Shown: positions 47,201 through 56,200 of the stretch, in pieces
Layout of the letters: the number at the start of each line of letters is the position of its first letter
Position numbering within the stretch: the stretch's first letter is position 1
NCBI GenBank assembly: GCA_028583605.1
Contig: CM053327.1
Location: forward strand, 22,493,629 to 22,557,628
Origin: Dastarcus helophoroides
Lineage: Eukaryota; Arthropoda; Insecta; Coleoptera; Bothrideridae
DNA length: 64,000 bases
Reading direction: 5' to 3'
Notes under the pieces: model-generated
What the model saw: only the letters and a program-made list of their open reading frames with translations
What the model was told of the DNA's origin: nothing
Databases searched by the model: none
Made by a program: the position numbers and the translations under genes

Positions 47201-50200
47201 TAATGTTTCTTTTTTCCCCTAAAAACTTCTAGAATCCATTACCACCGGACATTACTTAGTACCCATCCCAATAATAGAGGGTAAAAAAATGGAAACAAAT
47301 GGAGTGCTCATGTATTTAGAAAAAATTTTGTAGTTATAATGTTTCTCCTTTTCAAAATATAAGAGCTGTTTAAACAAAGGCACTAGAACGTAACTGGGCA
47401 GATTCAATGAAGCGACTAAAATGTGACATAATTTATGGTCGATACTCTTATGTATGTAATCCTGTAAGATTTTTGTGAAACAGTAGGCAATGAAATTAAT
47501 TAGAAAGTAACAACATTTAACCCTACAATTTTATTTCGAAGATGCCCTTCATTTGTCCATACCTGCACAAGGGTTACCAAATGGGGAAGCCGCCCTTCAA
47601 CATGCAGCATATCCGGGAATACAGCCATATCCTGGAGTCGGTAAGCGATATTTTCTTTTTGAATATTTTCCACATAGTCAAAATATTAGCTGGACAAGAA
47701 TGGGTGTAACGAGTGTATACTATAGATGTTTTCGGTGTAGCTTGGTATCACATTTTTGTTAGATGTTTCACGAAATCTGTTATATGTTGTCGCTTTAAAT
47801 ATTTCTTTAAAGATGTCTATTGTTAAACCTAAATGATTAACGATGACAGAATTTAATTTCTTCATGTCGCTAATTATGTGAAAAAAAATGCAACAATTGG
47901 ATATTTAGTTTTCTTTTTTTTTGCTTTAATATACAATATATTCCACTTAAGAGTAAACGCTCCATCGTAGCTTCTTTATAAATCACATTGTTTGACTTTT
48001 TGCTTTTCTGTTTCTATTGGGCATCCTTGGAAAATTTTCTACTATGTAGGGTGTTCGGCTTAGCCTGAGTGCTAACCAACCTAAGTTTTTAAATAGAACC
48101 TTGAATTTGTATGCAGTTTTATTGGCTTTTTCTTCGCCGGTCACTCCTTTCACAACCCCAAATTTCAGTACCTTCTATTAAGGAATGGCAATCTGTTATA
48201 GATTGCCGCAAACAGCGATTGCGTTGAATCTTGGTTTGTCAATCGCTATTTGGGACTCAACACTGAAAAACACTTTAAACTTTATTAAAATTTAAACGAC
48301 GTAAAAAATAAATAACAACAAGATTATTTAAAATTTAAATTAAATTTTAATATAGTTTTAAGTGAGTCCCAAACAGCGATTGACAAACCAAGATCTAACG
48401 CAATCGCTGTTTGCCATTCCTTAATAGAAGGTACTGAAATTTAGGATTGTGAAAGGAGTGACCGGCGAAGAAAAAGCCAATAAAACCGCATACAAATATG
48501 AATACGTGGCAAATAAATTACAGAGAATATAAAACCTTGAAGTTTAAGGTGCCACACATATGAATAATTTTCTCTTCTTAAATCAAATTTCACACAATTT
48601 CACACTGAATAATAAAAAGCATGATTTCGTGGGACTAATAGTTTAGAAGATATCTGATGTTAAACATAATAATGCAATCAGAAAAAGGTTGAATAACTCG
48701 GAATAATATACGGGTGTTCTAATTAAAAATTTGATTAGGGCTCAAGTAAACCAAACCCCCTGCACAGTTGAAAATATTTTCAGAGATGCCCGATGAAAAT
48801 GAAGCAACTTTTGGAAAGCAATATTTTCCTAAACTGACTCTTAACAAAGCTATGAAACATTTATTCTTAAGTATAGTAATATTCAGAAGATAACAAGTTA
48901 CATTTGTTGTCTGAAAATAACATCATTGATGCCATAGCATAAACCTACTTGATCACGAGTTGCTTACTTGACAACTTTTCCACAATAACCGAAGATAGAC
49001 ATTATAATACAGAAAACCACAGTATAAGACGACAAGGCTTAACACAATTTATACAACAATTACAAATTAAAAATTTAACAGCGGAAAACTTGCGTATTTC
49101 AGAAATACACTTATACTTGCGTTTCACACGAGATCAAAGCGGTATCTGACATTTAACTTGCTAAATTTTGTTGCTAAGGCTTGTTTTTGTCCAAATATGT
49201 TTAAAGGTTCGATTTAAAATCAAATAAAGGTAAATCGTCAAAAGAAATGTAATAAAAGCCAACAAAAAAAACTCACGTAAATACAGAAATTATCTACTTG
49301 CTAGAAAATTTTCAAATGTTATTTGATAAGGTAAAATTACTTCGGTGCAATTAAATTAATACAAATGCTATAATATCTATATGACAGATTACAATTTTTG
49401 TAACTTGTTCTATTAGGTTTTCATGGCGTCGACATCGACATTATTTTTAAAATCATCGACAAATTAGCATTTGTATTTAAATTTAATTTAATTTTCAAAG
49501 AAAATCAATATGTTTTAGCAACAAATATTTGCAGTTAATACAATCTGAAGATATATCAAATATTTTCAATTTTATTTTTTCTTAAATAATGCTTTATTAT
49601 TTGGGGCTTTACCGAGATAAAAGAGAACACGTGCCAAACATGAGAATTTGTAAATGCATAGAGCATGTTTGGTTGCATCGATGGTAAAGTATGAATGTGA
49701 TTTGTTTATTTGTCGGCAGCTTACCCTGCAGTTTATGGCCAATTTCCGCAGGCCATTCCCCAACCTATGTCAGCTGTAGCTCCAGCTCAGAGAGAAGGTA
49801 AGATTTCAAAACTCACCTACATAAAGGCGGATGAATTCAGTAAACATCAAACTCTCAGGCGAAGGAACTCCAAAATTCAGTTAAACCTACAAATCCCTAG
49901 TAGGGAGAACATCACAAGAACAGACTCTTTGCCTAAACGAAATTAATTCCCCCAGTGGTAGATCCTTTCAGAATATTTTATGGCACTCGATGAAAACGCA
50001 ATATGCTTTAAAGGTAGAAAAACTGCACAAATATAACTCTCCGAAATGTGCATGCTTTCTCTTGTTTATTTATCTTTCCCCAGATTCCTTTCATAATAAA
50101 GAAGCGGGTAATTTTTTCCAAAGAACAATATTCTAACGAAAAATATTCTCCAACGAGAAGCGGTCCCATGGGAATCCAAAGGCCATTTTAGGTATATTAA

Positions 50201-53200
50201 AATATCTTTATTGGGGATGGAATTTATTAATTCTTCTAACTGGTGTAAATCGATAGCATTAAAGTTACGATTACACCTCAGAAATGTTAAGAGAACCCAT
50301 CATATTATGTAGGTAAAATTAGTATAGGTACTATTAAACTAAAAAAGGATTTTACAATATTTTTCTATTCAATTAGTAAGCATTTGTAACTTTAATGTGA
50401 GCTATATCATCATTTTTGTTTTTATTATGATTTCTTTTTAGCATGAGTCTGTTTGTTGAAAAAACAAGTTATTGTTTTATGTCATCGATATTCAAATTTA
50501 ATTTATTCACAATTTTCTGCTGTTAATTTTGTTTGAAATAAAATCACAAGTGGGATTTTAACTGAATTCATCTGCCGCGAAATTAGTCCAATGCCTAGAC
50601 TAAATTAAAACGAAACAACTCAATGTTTTTATATTACATATTTGTTGTTTTATTACTGTTAAGTCAATATAGTGTTGCATATTCACCTTTCTTTGTTATT
50701 CTGTGTTGAATGTATATTGCACTTTATGTTGGCATTGGCTAATACTACTCGATGTTTATTGTCGCCAAATAAATATTAGATATTCTCTCTCTTTATGAAT
50801 AATTTAAATGTTGTGTCATCATATCCGATTCTAAAAAATGTTACCCGAATACGAAACATTTAAAGATTTTTCTATGTAACATATTTTTTTTTTTGGTTTA
50901 CGCATAACTAGGTAATACATTCAATTGCATGGAACTATTCCTAAATGTAGAGGTCATTAATATACAGAAACTGCTTTCATAAAAAGCTGTTAAAAATTTG
51001 ATTAAAATTAATTAGCTTGGAACAGTTTCCATCAGTGGCGGCATGTGACAATCAACAGGTGGTATCAAAGAAAATTAAACATATTAATCACAAAGCAAAC
51101 ATTTTTTTTTTCATCGTGTTAGATATGTGTTTTGAAATAGCTTTAGTTCTGACAGATCAAATTAATATCCCAGGATTATTTTCAAAAATAATTACACGTG
51201 AGAAAATAGCGTAAAATCCGTCATATTTATCCCTTAAGGAATTTTAAATCCAGTTGTTACGATCATTCCTATTTTTCTGGTAACAATTAAAGTTTAAATC
51301 GTAAATCGTTAAAATCGAAACATTTAAATTTGTGTAATTTCCTGTGTACTTTAGACCAGTATTATTATGCGTCAGCGGCTACCGGATTTTTTAACTCTTT
51401 TATGTAACAGAATAATTTATTTGTATAAACCGTAACTTACAACTGATTAATTCAGAGTGCGATTGCTGAATTATGTTAGTATTCCACGCCTTTTAGAATA
51501 ATGTATATCTTGAAGTCTCGACCCCACAATTGTCTGTTCAATAAGAAACGTTTCTCGATTTTATAAAAACTATTAAAGATTTGTTAGTTTTTATTTTTTA
51601 TGAAAATACATTTCAAAAATCTACGGCGCAATTATCTACCTTTTCCAGAATAGCTTAACACCTTTTAGGCATGCTTTGCATCAGTTTTTTTAACATATTC
51701 CATAGGTAATGAGCGGCATATATCCTTGATTTTTCGTGAAAGCTGCTTAAGAGCGAACACACGTATTCCTCCAAGATTTCTCTTCACAACAATGTTTTCC
51801 ACTGGATTTGCATCAGGACACTGTGAAGGCCAGTCTAAAGTTTTGATACCAGTTTATGCTTTTCAGGAGATACAGAGAAGACTCTGATGTTTTGGATCGA
51901 TGTCCTCCTGTAAAATCCAATCTGACACCAAACATCTTCTCGGCAGACTTTAAAAGACAACGCCTATAAATTTGACCATTTTCTGGCTATCCAAGTTCTG
52001 GATAAGCACCCAAAACCGTCCCGAAACATAGCTTTTCACTGGGTTTTTGACGGTTCGCTGAAGCAATCGCTCACCAGCGAAAGAACAAGCATATTTTATG
52101 GGAACCTATGCCCAGAACGACGCTTCGTCAAAAAAAATTTACATTAAATCAGTTGCGATCAAGATTCACGACGGTCCAAGCCTTGCAATTTTCCTATAGG
52201 CCTCCAAAAGCAATAATTTTTGCCTCGTGTATGCTTTCTTCAGCCAAATGCTATCTAATGTTATTTATGCTGACGTTAACTCGTCTCTTAATTAGCTTAG
52301 CTTTGGCTTCAAGTAGCGATAAAGTAGGGTTGCTGTTAAACAGCTGTTCGATGATTTTTTTTTGCTGTTTTGTTGTCACTCGCGATTTGCCTCTATTGTA
52401 AAGATCGTCGACAGTTTTGTTGGCTTTACAGCCTTCGATCCACCTCTTCCTGAATGGCTCGGACTTTTTTTAAATATTTAGCAGCCGCAGTGCAAGACAT
52501 GCCTAGATTTTTTAGATGAAGACACACAAAGACAGCTTTGAAACGCTTAGCATATACAGCACTCATTTTCCTTAGATATTCTTTGATTGATAGTTCAAGC
52601 GGTAGTAAAAAAATTTGGCATCCGCGACGTAGCAATAGAATGCACTTTCCTGCCAAAAAGTAATAAAAGCTAAATCATTAATAGATTTTGAAGAATCCAA
52701 CGGCGTTTCCTGTTGAACCAACTGGATATCCTCAATAGCCGTAATTACATTTAAATATTCGACTAATGGGTAATTTCTCCGGCTGCATATCTCCATAGTA
52801 CCTTCCAATAAAAATCTGGTAACTATTTATACACGTTTAGTTTCACAGCCCAGTACTTTACTCTCTATCTCATTATGTTTTTTTTTTCATATTTGGACTA
52901 CCTTTAAAAAAATGAGCTATTTTGGTCATACACATAAAAAATATTTGGTAAATAGTGTTAATACAATAGACGTGAAAAACTACGCTAAATGTTTTATTTA
53001 GTGCTCAGTATCGCTTAATGTATGTTTACGTGTTGATACTATGCTGCTTCATTTTTCTTGAATACTGTAAGGCGCTGTTTATTGAAAGCCGGCTGTTAAA
53101 TCGTTCATGTATTTACATTAATTACGAATAGTTGATAGAAAATCCGAAATTTCACAACTATCCCTCATAATTAGAAAGAGTTCTTGGTGGATTAAAATGC

Positions 53201-56200
53201 ACATTAGGTGTTTTTCGTAATAAGTAACTTGACAATATTATCTAGATTACTAGGTAGAGACTATTTATACAAAACACCTGCATGTGTACTTGCTTTCAGG
53301 GGTGGATTAAAGTTGGTAGAGGCCCTGTGCAATACACAAGTAGAACCCCTGCGAAATACAAAAACTTTTTATATTGTCTTCACAATAATATTAAAAATTT
53401 TACTCTTTCTTACAATGTTAACAACTAAAAAAAAGTCATTGTGGGGGCCCCTGTGCAATTGCACACCTTTTAATGCGTCCTTACTTGCTTTCATTCAATA
53501 ATAAGTTAATACGTCGTAATGTCCCTTATACGAAAAGGGAAATGTTTTTAATACTGAATTGTTAAAAAAAAAGTATGTTTTATTTCACCATATGGGTAAA
53601 TTACTAATTTTACTCTGTCAGAAAATACACATATCAAATCATACCTATAAAAATGTAAGCGACGGTAGTAAACTGTATTTAGTATTAATTATTTAACATT
53701 TAACTATTTTTACAAGATAATGAATAATAATTTATTTTATTTTCCCCAGGATGTTCTATTTCTGGTCCAGAAGGCTGTAATCTTTTTATCTACCACTTAC
53801 CTCAAGAGTTTGGAGACGCTGAATTAATGCAAATGTTTCTTCCCTTCGGAAATGTTATAAGCTCTAAAGTTTTTATAGACCGCGCCACTAATCAGAGCAA
53901 ATGCTTTGGTAAGTAAATTTACTTTAGTTATAATATAAAACGTCTATAAGCAAAATATCAATCAGCCATGATATACATGTGTTTATAATTGCATAAGAAA
54001 CTTAATCTTTTTTAACGTCGAAAAGCAACAGTTGTCATTGGCGTTTTTAAAATTACACAATGCACAAGTTAATCCACTTCTTTTATTTTTACTTTCTCTT
54101 GCAGCAGAAGTTACTTAAATCTTTTTAAATTAAAAACAAAAATTATAATAGCAATTTCCTAATGTACATCACTGGTAGCAGAGACTTCTGACTCCGGCTC
54201 AAATTGCGAAATGACGCTAGCTAGCAACAAACATTCTTTGCAGAATTGCGATAGACTTCCTGTCAGTGTGGAAAATGCCTCGTCCTGAAACCAGTAAGAC
54301 AGGGCTACTTCCTACACCTTTAAAAAGTCTATGGTAATTCTATGAAAAATGTTTCCTGGTTACGTCGTTTCGCAATTTAGTGACTTAGAGGCTGCAGAGA
54401 ATATCTCTTCTTGTGATTTTTTTTTTCATAAAGCTGCCTAGAATCAAAAGTATTTTTTGCTCGACAGCAAATTCTAGACTCTCGAACAGGGGTCTCCAAA
54501 TGAGTTCCTTGAGCCAAATCGGTCCGCCAGTATCATCAATTCGGAACGCGATAGCTAATAAATGGCTTATCATTATTATTATTACTGTGATAATTTGGAT
54601 AAAAGAACAGAATAACTCGGTCTTATTTACTTGCTGGATGGAGCTTAATGAAGATAAAATTAAACTTAAACATAATAACTAACTCCATTTCACTTGTAAA
54701 AATTAGTAATGTTTAATTGCTACTGTGCTCAATGCTGCCAGATGCCCGAAAGCTTTTCTACTAAATGACGCCCGTAAATTCTACTAAGATGGTATAAATG
54801 TTTATGAAGCCTATTAAATTCATTACCAAATTATAGTTGTCCTAATGTGTGCATCTAAAAATTTGTGATAACCTAATAATCAATAAAAAAAAGCTCCTCA
54901 ATTCAATATTTTCATTCATCTAATAGTTTTTTCTCGATTATTCCGTTATGTTCAAATAAAATGATACTCGTGCCGTCGCATTTTTTAAAGGCCCTAGACA
55001 TATCAGAATACCATGACACGATAACAAAAATTCTACTAAAGGACAAACATTCTACGAAAGGACAAAAATTCTACTACATCTAATAGACATTCTGCTAATC
55101 TGACAACACTGACGGTACTTTCGGAAGCATCTGTTAGCATATAGATCGAGTATAGAGGGTACTACCTATTTTTGCTAACATTTCAATTTTATAAAAGAAA
55201 AAGAATTTAAAAAAAAACAACATTTTGGAAGGAAAACCGGTAATAAACAAAAAAGGTTATTTTTCTCAGAACGGAACCATAAAAAAATAACAGTTTATTA
55301 CGGTTCGTTAAATTTGTATGCTTAAAATAATTTTTACTTTATCCATAGATCTGACCCTGGACCAATAGGTGGCGGTAGTATTAAGAGTCGCACAGACGAC
55401 GTCTGTTGATTTTACAATACTTACTTGTCGAAACACTTGTTGGCATTCAAGTATACCAAACTGACGAGATCTAACAAGATCAAAACCGGTTTCCAAACTC
55501 TAATTCTAATAAATGTTTAAGCCTATTGGTCTATGCTTAGAATCCTTGTATTCTGAGAATTTCCTAGATAGCAACCTCTTCGCTAGGTGTTTGTGTTTCA
55601 ACTGTTAGTAGTTCAGCTATCTATGTTTCACTATATACGTCTAGAAAGCTGCATAACTGTAGTCAAGGTGGTTGCATTCTATTTCCATGCGACAGCTTTC
55701 TTTACAACTTTTTTGCAAATTCGAGTTTTCTCGAAAAACTCCAAATTCACTTTTTTCTTTAAACTTCGATTTTTCCTTTCATAACCAGATTTCTCTATTT
55801 TTTAAAGTTATTAGTCAAAATTTCAGTTTTTCTTAAATTTTTCGGTCCAATTTTAGCTTGATTTTAGTAACAATTTTTTTTCAAAATCCCAAACTTAAAT
55901 TCTAATGATTTTTTACTTCCTAAAACTTCCTAAAATTAAGCATTTGACTTTTTTCTCAAAATTTGTCCTAGGAATTTGGAATTTCAGTCAAAATTTACAA
56001 AAAATCCACAATTTAAAGCGGGGACCTTGAAATTCAGGTAGAAATTTTGAAAGTAGTTTTAAAATGGTGACATTTCTAATTTAAACTTCCAATTTTTTAG
56101 GTTTTGTTTACGCTAAAATAATTTTTTTATTTTCAAATTTTTGACTTTTTGCCTCAAGATTTCGACTTTAGCCCCTAAGAGACTTTTTTCAGATTGTTTT

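Noticed and set aside
53290..53470. GGCCCCTGTGCAAT-type repeated words as a MITE
   Set aside because: Two short matches only; ends and symmetry not convincing.
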